Of a DNA stretch of 22,184 nucleotides, positions 15,139 to 22,184 are shown one piece after another. The first letter of the stretch is position 1. Every line of letters begins with the position of its first letter. The DNA is from CAYSUS01 sp964434165 (GTDB lineage Bacteria; Planctomycetota; Planctomycetia; Pirellulales; Thermoguttaceae): the NCBI GenBank assembly GCA_964434165.1, contig CAYSUS010000113.1, positions 1-22,184 on the forward strand, in the 5' to 3' direction. The position numbers were made by a program, and so were the translations under genes. The notes under the pieces are model-generated. The model was not told the DNA's origin. It saw only the letters and a program-made list of their open reading frames with translations, and ran no database searches.

Positions 15139-17073
15139 CTAACCACCTCGATTCGCGAAACTCACCGCCCGGATCAGCTCGAAGTGCGGGCTTAGGCGCT
15201 CGGCGAGCTTCTGTTGGGTCTGGAGGACGGGATCGTCGATTCGCTGGGGGTCGAAGAAGACCGGGCCGCGGTCGCGGCTGACCGCTTCGGTGATGATCGT
15301 GCCGGCGTGGAACTCGACCAGGGAGCGGGCATTCTGCATGGGCTGAGGCTCCAGGTCGGCCAGCAAGGAGGCGAGGTCCTCGTCGGGCGGCAAAGGGGTC
15401 TTTCGGGCTAGGAGCATGAGCGTCTCCATGCCAGGCCCGCCTTGCATGGGCCATCCGCGGTCGAGCTGTTCAGGCAGGGCAAGACGAGCACGCGGCTGCT
15501 CCTCGTCCGGTCGCTCGGTCCAGTCGCCGCGATGCCAGGGATAGACCGGAAACACCTTGCCCTCGCAGTCGATCCAGATCAGGTACACGTACAGCGGACC
15601 ATTGAGCACCGCCTCCACGCGGATCTGGTCGCCCGCCCGAAGCGGCAAGGCACCCGGCTCGCGGAGCCCCAGCCCACGACGGGCCGGATCGTCCGGGTCC
15701 CAGATGAGGACGTCCACGTTACCTTCCAGCGGTCCGGCTTGCCGGGGCGTCTGCGGCTCGGGCTTGCGCGCCATTGTCTTCTCGGCAGGGCGTCCGTTCC
15801 GCGGTCCGCTGCTGAGCCAGACCACAAGCCCGATGGCCAAGACGGCGATCAGCAGGCCCGCGACCGACGCAACGCTTCTCCTTCGCGGCGCCCGCAAGCA
15901 GCTCCTCAGATCCGAGGCCAGGTCAGCCGCCGTGGCGTAGCGGTCGGGGATCTGCTTGGCCAGGCACTTCAGGCACATCCGCTCCAGCTCGACAGGGATC
16001 CGGTCGTCGATCTGTCGGGGCGGCTTGGGCTGTCGGCTAAGGATCTCGTCGGCGACGCGCGCGGGATCGTCTCCCTGGAAGGGCCGCCGGCGAGTGAGGG
16101 CTTCGTACAGCATGACGCCCAGGGCCCACACGTCGGCCCGCCCGTCGAGTCGATGGGTCTCGCCGCGGATCTGCTCGGGGGCCATGTAGGCCAACGTGCC
16201 CGAGGAGTCGCCGGCCTTCAGATGCTGCTGGCTCTCATGGATCGCCAGCCCGAAGTCGGCCACGTGCGGGTTGCCCCCGGTGTCGATGAGGATGTTGGCC
16301 GGCTTGAGATCGCGATGAATGAAGCCTTGCTTGTGCGCGTAATGGACGGCCTCGGCCACTTTGGCGAGCAACCCCGCAGATTGCGCATGGGAGAAAGGAG
16401 CGTCGCAGAGCAAGTCGCGGAGCGACCGGCCCTCGATGTATCGCATCGCGATGAAGGGCGTGCCGTCCTCCAGTCGGCCCGCGTCAAAGACCGAGACGAT
16501 GCCAGGATGCTCGAGCTGGGCGGCGGTCCGCGCCTCGTCGAGGTACCGGTCCACGTCCGCTTCCGACCGGAACCGGTCGAGGCGCGGGGCTTTCAAGGCC
16601 GCAGACCGACCGAGCACCCCGTCGTCCACCAAATACACCTCGCCGTAGCCGCCGCTACCGAGCACGCGCTGAATCGTGTAGCGACCCAACTGCTCGCCGG
16701 GGGTGTACCTTGGCGCTGGCGAATCGCCGACGTGCTCCAGCGCGGTCCTGGCCAGGCGCTCCAGGCGCGCCGTCTTGGCCGAGAAGGAAACGGCGAACGC
16801 CGCGGCCACTATCTCCAAACACATCGGGAAGCGGGCCTGGTACTCCCGCTCTTCAGGCGTTTCGTCCTGCTCGCGACGGTAGTGCAGCTCCAACACGAGA
16901 AGCTCCCGCAGTAGGGGAGCCTGGTCGGAAGGTGGCGATTCCGCGATGAGGTCCTCCAGCGAAGGCCTTGCGCCGGCCTGCCAGGCGTCCTCAAAGGCCA
17001 GGCAGACCTCGTCGATCCGCCTCTGCGTGGAAAGGCTGACGGTCTCGTCGGGTTGAGGGGTTTGGGGCGTCAC
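15139..17073 (-). CDS. membrane Ser/Thr protein kinase with C-terminal DUF4384-like domain
   Basis: Encodes 644 residues from GTG at 17073, which overlaps the upstream sigma gene stop as GTGA. An acidic N-terminal extension of about 125 residues (PSLEDLIAESPP, LLRELLVLELHYRRE) is typical of planctomycete kinases. The kinase domain (about 130-390) is complete: glycine loop VLGSGGYGEVYLV, Lys161 in AALKAPRL, HRDLKPAN with Asp255, DFG with Asp273, and YMAPEQIRGE. A transmembrane segment (VAGLLIAVLAIGLVVWL, about 405-421) follows, so the C-terminus should be outside the cytoplasm. That part (from about 451: VDVLIWDPDDPARRG, LRAGDQIRVEAVLNGPLYVY, GKVFPVYPW) resembles DUF4384, a domain often seen in regulatory and protease-linked proteins. 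The CHAT gene starts 61 bp downstream. It probably senses an envelope signal and may act on the sigma factor; this is inference. Confidence 0.9.
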   Translation of the reverse strand: MTPQTPQPDETVSLSTQRRIDEVCLAFEDAWQAGARPSLEDLIAESPPSDQAPLLRELLVLELHYRREQDETPEEREYQARFPMCLEIVAAAFAVSFSAKTARLERLARTALEHVGDSPAPRYTPGEQLGRYTIQRVLGSGGYGEVYLVDDGVLGRSAALKAPRLDRFRSEADVDRYLDEARTAAQLEHPGIVSVFDAGRLEDGTPFIAMRYIEGRSLRDLLCDAPFSHAQSAGLLAKVAEAVHYAHKQGFIHRDLKPANILIDTGGNPHVADFGLAIHESQQHLKAGDSSGTLAYMAPEQIRGETHRLDGRADVWALGVMLYEALTRRRPFQGDDPARVADEILSRQPKPPRQIDDRIPVELERMCLKCLAKQIPDRYATAADLASDLRSCLRAPRRRSVASVAGLLIAVLAIGLVVWLSSGPRNGRPAEKTMARKPEPQTPRQAGPLEGNVDVLIWDPDDPARRGLGLREPGALPLRAGDQIRVEAVLNGPLYVYLIWIDCEGKVFPVYPWHRGDWTERPDEEQPRARLALPEQLDRGWPMQGGPGMETLMLLARKTPLPPDEDLASLLADLEPQPMQNARSLVEFHAGTIITEAVSRDRGPVFFDPQRIDDPVLQTQQKLAERLSPHFELIRAVSFANRGG

Positions 17074-17678
17074 GTTTCCGACTCTCGGTTCCAGTAGGTG
17101 CGAATCAGTCGCAAACGCCGCTCGACCGTGGCCACGGAACGGCCGATGCGGTTGGCGATCTCCTCGTTGGTGTAGCCCTGCAGTCTCAGAAGCGCCAGGT
17201 CCGCCAGGTCGGGGGGGAGTAGCTCGAGGAGTCGGCGGCAGCCTTCCATGGTGGCGACCACGTGTTCGGGCGTGGGAGCGTCGCCAGGCAGACCATCCAG
17301 CCCCAAGCGGCCGTCAATACCGTGGGCGGCTCCCAGGAGCGATTCCTCCACGACTTTCCCTTTCCCTCGCTTTTCTCGGCACTGAGCCCTCACCTGATCG
17401 ATCGCCTCGCGCTCGGCGATCTTCAGCAGCAGGCACCATAAGTCGTGCCGGTCGTGAAGGTTGGGGCACTTCCCCTGAGCGGCCTGGCGGAAGAGCCCCT
17501 CGAATGCGACCAGCACCACGTCGTCGCTATCGCAGAGCTTGCGCGCGGCGGGACCGAGCTTTCGGCGAGCTGCGGGAATGAGACGATCGAAGTAGCGGCT
17601 CCAAATCGCATCGGCCGCCGCCTGGTCACCATCCTTCAGCCTCTCGATCCACCGCGTGACCGAACCCGACTGCTGCAC
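17070..17678 (-). CDS. ECF-type RNA polymerase sigma factor
   Basis: Encodes 202 residues if started at GTG 17678, where GAGGAG lies about 10 nt upstream; the frame also allows GTG at 17696 (208 residues). It opens SGSVTRWIERLKDGD, the usual start of planctomycete ECF factors (PF07638 type). Region 2 covers AIWSRYFDRLIPAARRKLG and the later DLWCLLLKIAEREAIDQVRA. Region 4 is LPPDLADLALLRLQGYTNEE followed by IANRIGRSVATVERRLRLIR, a clear helix-turn-helix. No anti-sigma gene is adjacent; in this phylum such factors commonly pair with a Ser/Thr kinase. The stop overlaps the kinase start by 4 bp, so the two are translationally coupled. Promoter specificity cannot be read directly. Confidence 0.9.
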   Translation of the reverse strand: MQQSGSVTRWIERLKDGDQAAADAIWSRYFDRLIPAARRKLGPAARKLCDSDDVVLVAFEGLFRQAAQGKCPNLHDRHDLWCLLLKIAEREAIDQVRAQCREKRGKGKVVEESLLGAAHGIDGRLGLDGLPGDAPTPEHVVATMEGCRRLLELLPPDLADLALLRLQGYTNEEIANRIGRSVATVERRLRLIRTYWNRESET

Positions 17679-17716
17679 GTGAAAAACACTCCTCACGGGG
17701 GCTGCTCGAACGCCCC

Positions 17717-17725
17717 ATTATAGCA
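17717..17725 (-). promoter_or_regulatory. extended -10 promoter for the ECF / kinase / CHAT operon
   Basis: The minus strand reads TGCTATAAT, a perfect extended -10 (TGN-TATAAT). A TTGATT lies 21 bp upstream, too far for a standard -35. Transcription would start near 17710, leaving about 32 nt before GTG 17678 with GAGGAG in between; this favours that start over GTG 17696. Confidence 0.55.
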
Positions 17726-17805
17726 GGCGAGTCTGCCAGCGAGAATCAAGGCAGGTTCCTTCGGTGCTTGCGTCACGTAGATCCCTCCGTTCGAAAGGGA
17801 CCTTC

Positions 17806-17992
17806 CGATTCTGGAAGGTGACCAAACTGATCACCACGCTGATGGAGGCCCGCGAAGAGCGGTAGTTGCTGCGCATGAAGAAGCAGCTCGCCCGGCCCGA
17901 TCTGCCGATTCTCGACGAGTAGGGCTACGTCCCCACCAGCAAGCTCGGGGGCGGAACTGCTGTTCGACGTGATCAGCAATGCATAACCTAGC
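17806..17992 (+). pseudogene. IstB ATPase fragment (IS21 family), decayed
   Basis: Reading from 17806 gives FRFWKVTKLITTLMEAREER, a stop (TAG), LLRMKKQLARPDLPILDE, a stop (TAG), then GYVPTSKLG. A one-base frameshift leads into AELLFDVISNA and a stop. This follows the order of IstB around its Walker B region (LLILDELGYVPxSKxGAELLFDVIS). Both ends of the gene, the Walker A part and IstA are missing. It is a dead remnant inserted in the divergent promoter region. Confidence 0.75.
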
Positions 17993-18103
17993 CTGAGATC
18001 CTCCTATTCCGAGCGCTACGCTTTCCAGCCGCCCGGCGCTACGTTATCTCAGCGCCGTTCACACCCGACGGCGGCTTCGCTCGGCTCGCACCCCCTCAGT
18101 CCG

Positions 18104-18132
18104 TTGCGACGCCGCGTCAACGCAGCTACAAT
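18104..18132 (+). promoter_or_regulatory. sigma70-type promoter for the second kinase gene
   Basis: TTGCGA (18104-18109), a 17-bp spacer and TACAAT (18127-18132) match a vegetative promoter well. Transcription would begin near 18139, about 40 nt before ATG 18180. Confidence 0.6.
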
Positions 18133-18179
18133 AGCACCGCACTTTCGGGTGCATGGACAGCAGGCTGATGGGGGGTGCA

Positions 18180-21100
18180 ATGGCCGAGACGTTCGACCCG
18201 TATCACAAGTGGCTCTCGATTCCGCCTGAGGATCAGCCGCCGGACTTGTACTGCCTCTTGGGGCTTCCGCGGTTCGAAAGCGATCCGGACGTGATTGCCG
18301 CGGCGGCGGATCGGCAGATGTCTCATCTCCGGTCGTACCAGGCCGGTTCTCACGGGCGCGAGTCCCAGCGGCTTCTCAATGAAGTGGCGGCGGCCCGGAT
18401 CTGCCTTCTCAGCGCCGAGAAGAAGGCTGCCTACGACCAGCAATTGCGCGAGAAGCTGGGCCCGCCGCCGGAAGCTCCCCCGCCCCCTCCGCCCCGCGTG
18501 CCGCCAGCCCGCCGCGCTGCCGCGCCGCCGCGGGCGGGCCAGCAGACGGCCCTGATCGAGCAGTTGGGCGAGTACAAGCTCCTGGAGAAACTCGGCGCCG
18601 GAGGCATGGGCACGGTCTATAAGGCCGTCCACACGGAGATGGACCGCATCGTGGCCGTCAAGGTCCTGCCGCACGGCCTGTTGGCCGACGAGCGGGCCGT
18701 CGCGAGATTCAAACGCGAGATCAAGGCCGTCGCCCAGCTGAAACACCCCAACGTCGTCGAGGCCTACGACGCCCGGGAGATCGAGGGCACGCGGTTCCTG
18801 GTGATGGAGTACGTGGAAGGGATCGACGTCTCCGCGCTGATCAAGAGGGATGCGGCCTTGCCCGTGGCCGACGCCTGCGAGATCGTCCGCCAGGCGGCGC
18901 TGGGGCTGCAGAGCGCCCATGAACAGGGACTGGTGCACCGCGACGTCAAGCCGTCGAACCTGATGCTCACGCCCGAGGGCCGCGTGAAGCTCCTGGATCT
19001 CGGCCTGGCACGGCCGGGGGCCCAGGAGGAAGAGGAGGTGACCGGCACCGGGGAAGCCATGGGCACGCTCGACTACATGGCCCCCGAACAGATCATGGAC
19101 AGCCGCGGCGTGGACATCCGAGGGGACGTCTATAGCCTGGGGTGCACGCTCTACATGCTCCTGGCCGGGCGCGCGCCCTTCAGCGGTCCGAAGTACAACA
19201 CCGGGGGCAAGAAGCTGATGGCGCACGTACAGGACCGGCCCGAGCCGATCGCCGCGTTGCGCGCCGAGGTCCCGCCTGCGTTGGCCCTGGTCGTCGAGCG
19301 GATGATGGCCAAGGGCCCCGAGGACCGTTTCGCCACGCCCGGCGAAGTGGCCGCGGCCTTGAAGCCGTTTGCCGCCGAGGCGCGGCTGCGGACGCTCGCC
19401 ACGAGCAAGCCGCGACCCAAGCCGGATGGTCCGCAGGCCATGGTAGCCACGATCGGCTCCCAGTCCTCGGGCTTCGCGCAGTTCCTCAACACCATGCGGA
19501 TACGAAGGCCGCGTGCCCCAGAGGCTGAGGCAGGCCAGGAGGCCAAGCCGCCTCCCTTGGGGATCTACGCTGCGGTGGCCGGCTCGGCCCTGCTGATCCT
19601 GGTCGCCATCGGATTGATCCTGGCCGGACGGGGTGGGCAAGGCGACGGCAAGAAGCCCAAGGAGAAGTCCGCCGCAGCGGTTGCCACCACGCAGAAGACG
19701 AAAGGCGCAGACCGCGAGCCCAAGGAGACCGAAAAGCCTGCCTCGCCGAGTGTGCAGCACGTGGTGCTCGAGTGGCCCGTCGCGGATCGGGCAAACGCGA
19801 TCCTGCAGATCGACGACCGGGACCAGAACCTGGCGAGCTTACGCTCCGATCCCCTGCGCCTGCCCGTCGCGCCGGGCAAGCACACGGTGTGGATCATGCG
19901 TCGAGGCTACGAGCCGCTGGAAGCGAGCGTCACCGTTCCGGCCGGTCGCGACGTAGCTGTGCCCTTGGAGTGGAAGAAGGCGTCGACCGTGGCACTGGTG
20001 CCAGATGCGAAGCCCGACCTGAAACCGGAGGAGAAGCCAAAGCCGCCCGAGAAGCCCAAGCCGGAGCCAAAGGCCAAACCGGAGCCGAAGCCCGATCCGC
20101 CGCAGCCGAAGATCGATCCCGTACTCGCGGCCCGGGAGGCGAAGTGGCGAAACGCGATGCAGCCGGTCGACGAGCTCTTGGCCAAGTGGGATTTCGCGGG
20201 GGCCCAGGCGGCGCTGGAGAAGATTCGCCTGGAGGAGCCGGACTTGCAAGAGCGTCTTGCCCGCCGCGCCGATGAGCTGGAGCGCATGGCCGCGCTGAAG
20301 ACGAAGATGATCGCGAGGATCAAGGCCGCGCGCCCGCCTTTGAAGAAGACGGACCTCATGCTCCGCGGCATGAACGGCGAAGTGAAGGGCGCGGACGACC
20401 AGGCAATCCATGCATTGCTCGCCAGCGGCAAGACCGAAGAACACCCGTGGGCCGAGCTGAACGACAAGGCCCGACCGAAGCTGCTGGAACTGGTCGTGGA
20501 CCCGTCCTCGGCAGAAGACTGGCTCGGTGCCGGGCTGATGGCCTTTGCTGCAGGCGACGTGCCGCTCGCCGAGAAATTATTGGACAAGGCGCGTTCATTG
20601 GGCACGGACATCGGCCCGTACCTCGGGTCCTTGGCAGGCGCCGCGTTCGCTCGCGTCGAGTCGGTGCTCGAGGAGGAGAAATGGGCCGCAGCGGAGAAGG
20701 CCCTCGCGCAGCTCGAGGAGAAGTACGGTTCCACCGAATGGTTCTCGAAGAACAGGCCCCTGTTCGACGCGGCGATGGCCAAGGCCAAATCGGGCATCTA
20801 TGAGGCCGAGGCGGAGAAGCTCTACGCGGAAGCGGCAAAGCTGTTCGAGGAGGAGGAGTTGTTCGATGTGCGCGACCTGGTGGAGAAGCTGAAGAGCGAT
20901 TATCCGGAATCCCGCGCGGTCTGCGACGCCGATCGCCAGTCGCCGCTGGAAGAAATGGAGAAGGCCACGGCGACGCTGGGCAAGCGGCTGATTGTGCGTC
21001 AAGACGGCAAGGGAGATTTCACGACGATTCGGGATGCCATGAAGGCTGCGGAGCCAGAAGACCTCGTAGAGGTCCGCGATAGCGGCACTTATCAAGGTCC

Positions 21101-21890
21101 GATCGAGTTCTTGGTGGGCAATCTGACCGTCCGTGGTCGAAAGGGTTGTTGGCCCGTTCTTACCTCGGCTGGCATCGCGGACGGTGTTCAGAATCTGATT
21201 GAAGTCAAGACGCAAGGCACGTCGCTGGAGCGGCTCATTCTGATTCACGCCTCCCCCAAAGCGCCAGATCCGGCGGCGATTCGGGGATACCACGACACCA
21301 CGCTCAAGATGCGCAGGTGCATCGTCTACGCTCCCACAGGTCGTGCCGTCTACTGGCAAGCTCGGGACAACAGCGGCGCCGCCAGCGGCGCGACCGTGTT
21401 CGATGCGTGCATCTTCGCGAACGAAGTCTCCGTCCGCAATGGTCCTCTGGCGAGACACTGCATCGCTCTCCGGCACTTCCGTGTACACGATGGAACCATC
21501 CGTCTGGAGCACTGCATTGCCGCTGGGACGTCGGTCGGCCACGGCGCGCTAGAACTGCGGTACTGCACCGTCTTTCGGGATGCCGCCGCATCCCGAGGTG
21601 TTGTTCGCGACTCGATTGTGGGGGAGATCAAGGGAGGCGCGGACCTCCTGGCCGACCGGTGCGATATCCTCAAAACGGTGACAGGAGGCGCCAAAGCAGC
21701 TAATACGTGTTTCAGCGCCGATCCCCAGTTCGCCAATCCGAAGATGCTCGACTACCGCCTCGCCGAGACCAGCCCCTGCAAGGGCAAGGCCTCGGACGGT
21801 GGCGACATCGGCTGCCGGTACACGCCGGAGATGATCGAGATGTGCAAGATCGCCCTGGAGCTGCGCGCGAAGGGGATCATCAAGTTCTGA
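18180..21890 (+). CDS. membrane Ser/Thr protein kinase with J-like, PEGA-like and beta-helix domains
   Basis: Encodes 1236 residues. ATG 18180 is preferred because the protein then begins MAETFDPYHKWL, the standard planctomycete opening; ATG 18153 would add nine residues. Residues 4-94 form a DnaJ-like segment (YCLLGLPRFESDPDVI, RICLLSAEKKAAYDQQL) lacking HPD. The kinase domain (about 130-395) has the loop GAGGMGTV, Lys161 in VAVKVLP, HRDVKPSN with Asp255, DLG (Asp273) in place of DFG, and YMAPEQIMD. A TM segment lies at about 460-483 (IYAAVAGSALLILVAIGLIL). Outside the cytoplasm are a PEGA-like domain (about 528-600, LPVAPGKHTVWIMRRGYEPL), a Lys/Pro-rich linker (607-645), a helical region, and a right-handed beta-helix (about 936-1217, GKGDFTTIRDAMKAAEPEDL). 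It is likely an envelope sensor kinase; the ligand is unknown. Confidence 0.9.
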   Translation: MAETFDPYHKWLSIPPEDQPPDLYCLLGLPRFESDPDVIAAAADRQMSHLRSYQAGSHGRESQRLLNEVAAARICLLSAEKKAAYDQQLREKLGPPPEAPPPPPPRVPPARRAAAPPRAGQQTALIEQLGEYKLLEKLGAGGMGTVYKAVHTEMDRIVAVKVLPHGLLADERAVARFKREIKAVAQLKHPNVVEAYDAREIEGTRFLVMEYVEGIDVSALIKRDAALPVADACEIVRQAALGLQSAHEQGLVHRDVKPSNLMLTPEGRVKLLDLGLARPGAQEEEEVTGTGEAMGTLDYMAPEQIMDSRGVDIRGDVYSLGCTLYMLLAGRAPFSGPKYNTGGKKLMAHVQDRPEPIAALRAEVPPALALVVERMMAKGPEDRFATPGEVAAALKPFAAEARLRTLATSKPRPKPDGPQAMVATIGSQSSGFAQFLNTMRIRRPRAPEAEAGQEAKPPPLGIYAAVAGSALLILVAIGLILAGRGGQGDGKKPKEKSAAAVATTQKTKGADREPKETEKPASPSVQHVVLEWPVADRANAILQIDDRDQNLASLRSDPLRLPVAPGKHTVWIMRRGYEPLEASVTVPAGRDVAVPLEWKKASTVALVPDAKPDLKPEEKPKPPEKPKPEPKAKPEPKPDPPQPKIDPVLAAREAKWRNAMQPVDELLAKWDFAGAQAALEKIRLEEPDLQERLARRADELERMAALKTKMIARIKAARPPLKKTDLMLRGMNGEVKGADDQAIHALLASGKTEEHPWAELNDKARPKLLELVVDPSSAEDWLGAGLMAFAAGDVPLAEKLLDKARSLGTDIGPYLGSLAGAAFARVESVLEEEKWAAAEKALAQLEEKYGSTEWFSKNRPLFDAAMAKAKSGIYEAEAEKLYAEAAKLFEEEELFDVRDLVEKLKSDYPESRAVCDADRQSPLEEMEKATATLGKRLIVRQDGKGDFTTIRDAMKAAEPEDLVEVRDSGTYQGPIEFLVGNLTVRGRKGCWPVLTSAGIADGVQNLIEVKTQGTSLERLILIHASPKAPDPAAIRGYHDTTLKMRRCIVYAPTGRAVYWQARDNSGAASGATVFDACIFANEVSVRNGPLARHCIALRHFRVHDGTIRLEHCIAAGTSVGHGALELRYCTVFRDAAASRGVVRDSIVGEIKGGADLLADRCDILKTVTGGAKAANTCFSADPQFANPKMLDYRLAETSPCKGKASDGGDIGCRYTPEMIEMCKIALELRAKGIIKF

Positions 21891-21929
21891 GGGGTGGGAT
21901 TTGGGGTGCGGGGCGGCAAGGAGCGCAAG

Positions 21930-22137
21930 TGCCACAAGATGGTCGAGCGGGACCTGATGGCCGCCCGGGACGCGTGGCTTGAGGAGGCGAAGGAGGACAA
22001 GCGCGAGAAGCGGCGCCGGTTGAAGACGGACTTCCTCTGCTACTGCAACCACGACGGCCACTGCGCCGACTTCCACGGGCTGCGGCACCTGTTCATCAAC
22101 CGGCTGCAGCAGGCGGGCATTCCGCCCAAGACTTTGC
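21930..22137 (+). pseudogene. tyrosine recombinase fragment, truncated at both ends
   Basis: The open frame (ATG 21894 to stop 22148) contains KMVERDLMAARDAWLEEAKE, then DFLCYCNHDGHCADFHGLRH and LFINRLQQAGIPPKTL. This matches the C-terminal catalytic part of planctomycete tyrosine recombinases, with the H-x-L-R-H box present. The N-terminus, the first Arg box and the final HxxxTxxxY part are missing. Similarity stops at about 22137, where a direct repeat begins, so the gene appears broken there by another element or rearrangement. It starts about 40 bp after the kinase stop. Confidence 0.7.
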
Positions 22138-22138
22138 C

Positions 22139-22178
22139 GCTCAGCTAAATTGCCTCCTGTCTGCTCAGCTAAATTGCC
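22139..22178. repeat. two direct copies of GCTCAGCTAAATTGCC
   Basis: Identical 16-bp copies at 22139-22154 and 22163-22178, with a 24-bp period. They start exactly where the recombinase similarity ends and are far richer in A+T than the surroundings. Short direct repeats at an end are typical of IS21-type termini (IstA binding sites), but the window ends 6 bp later, so the identity is open. Confidence 0.7.
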
Positions 22179-22184
22179 ATACTA

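Larger units (their letters stand above)
17697..18179. other. divergent regulatory region between the two kinase units
   Basis: About 480 bp between the ECF operon and the second kinase. It carries a leftward extended -10 (17717-17725), an IstB relic (about 17806-17992), GC-rich inverted repeats in 17993-18103 and a rightward sigma70-like promoter (18104-18132). No intact gene is present. Confidence 0.6.

Noticed and set aside
18153..18179. Upstream ATG as the start of the second kinase
   Set aside because: It adds nine residues before the conserved MAETFDPYHKWL opening; the ATG at 18180 fits the family better, though the upstream site cannot be fully excluded.

Overview
This is a GC-rich window from a bacterium that is almost certainly a member of the Planctomycetota. 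The pointers are: a small membrane protein beginning MSENPYQSP, a secreted DUF1080 protein, a DUF4838 protein, a Ser/Thr kinase beginning MAETFDPYHKWL, and an ECF sigma factor translationally coupled to a second Ser/Thr kinase. No tRNA, rRNA or CRISPR array was seen.

Left part (1-5.6 kb): a small membrane protein and a secreted DUF1080 (3-keto-disaccharide hydrolase type) protein lie on the minus strand. Divergent from them is a plus-strand series: nagB (glucosamine-6-phosphate deaminase), a GlmU-like putative sugar nucleotidyltransferase with a left-handed beta-helix, an acyl carrier protein, and a DRE-TIM / HMGL-like acyl-CoA synthase (isopropylmalate / homocitrate / Re-citrate synthase superfamily). 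The gaps between these genes are full of short palindromic repeats of at least four kinds.

Middle part (5.7-10.5 kb): three plus-strand genes for exported proteins. They are a putative concanavalin-like lectin/lyase-fold protein, an unknown exported protein that starts at TTG and overlaps the previous stop, and a large DUF4838 (GH67-like) protein. This looks like a carbohydrate-related exported set. The convergent gap that follows (10.47-10.99 kb) holds the last ~43 codons of a REP-associated tyrosine transposase (RAYT), with a REP-like repeat overlapping its stop codon.

Right part (11-22 kb): a signalling block. On the minus strand, in transcription order, are an ECF sigma factor, a membrane Ser/Thr kinase (GTGA overlap), and a 1363-residue exported protein with a TolB-type propeller, about ten TPRs and a C-terminal CHAT caspase-like protease with a visible His/Cys dyad. 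Divergent from this operon is a second membrane Ser/Thr kinase with a J-domain-like N-terminus, a PEGA-like domain and a right-handed beta-helix. The ~500 bp between the two transcription units contains good promoter candidates facing both ways and a decayed IstB (IS21-family) fragment. The window ends in a broken tyrosine recombinase followed by two copies of a 16-bp direct repeat, probably a mobile-element junction.

The most interesting unit is the sigma factor / kinase / exported TolB-TPR-CHAT operon with the second sensor-like kinase beside it. It could be a trans-envelope signalling and proteolysis system. Its composition and coupling are read from the sequence; the function is inferred.
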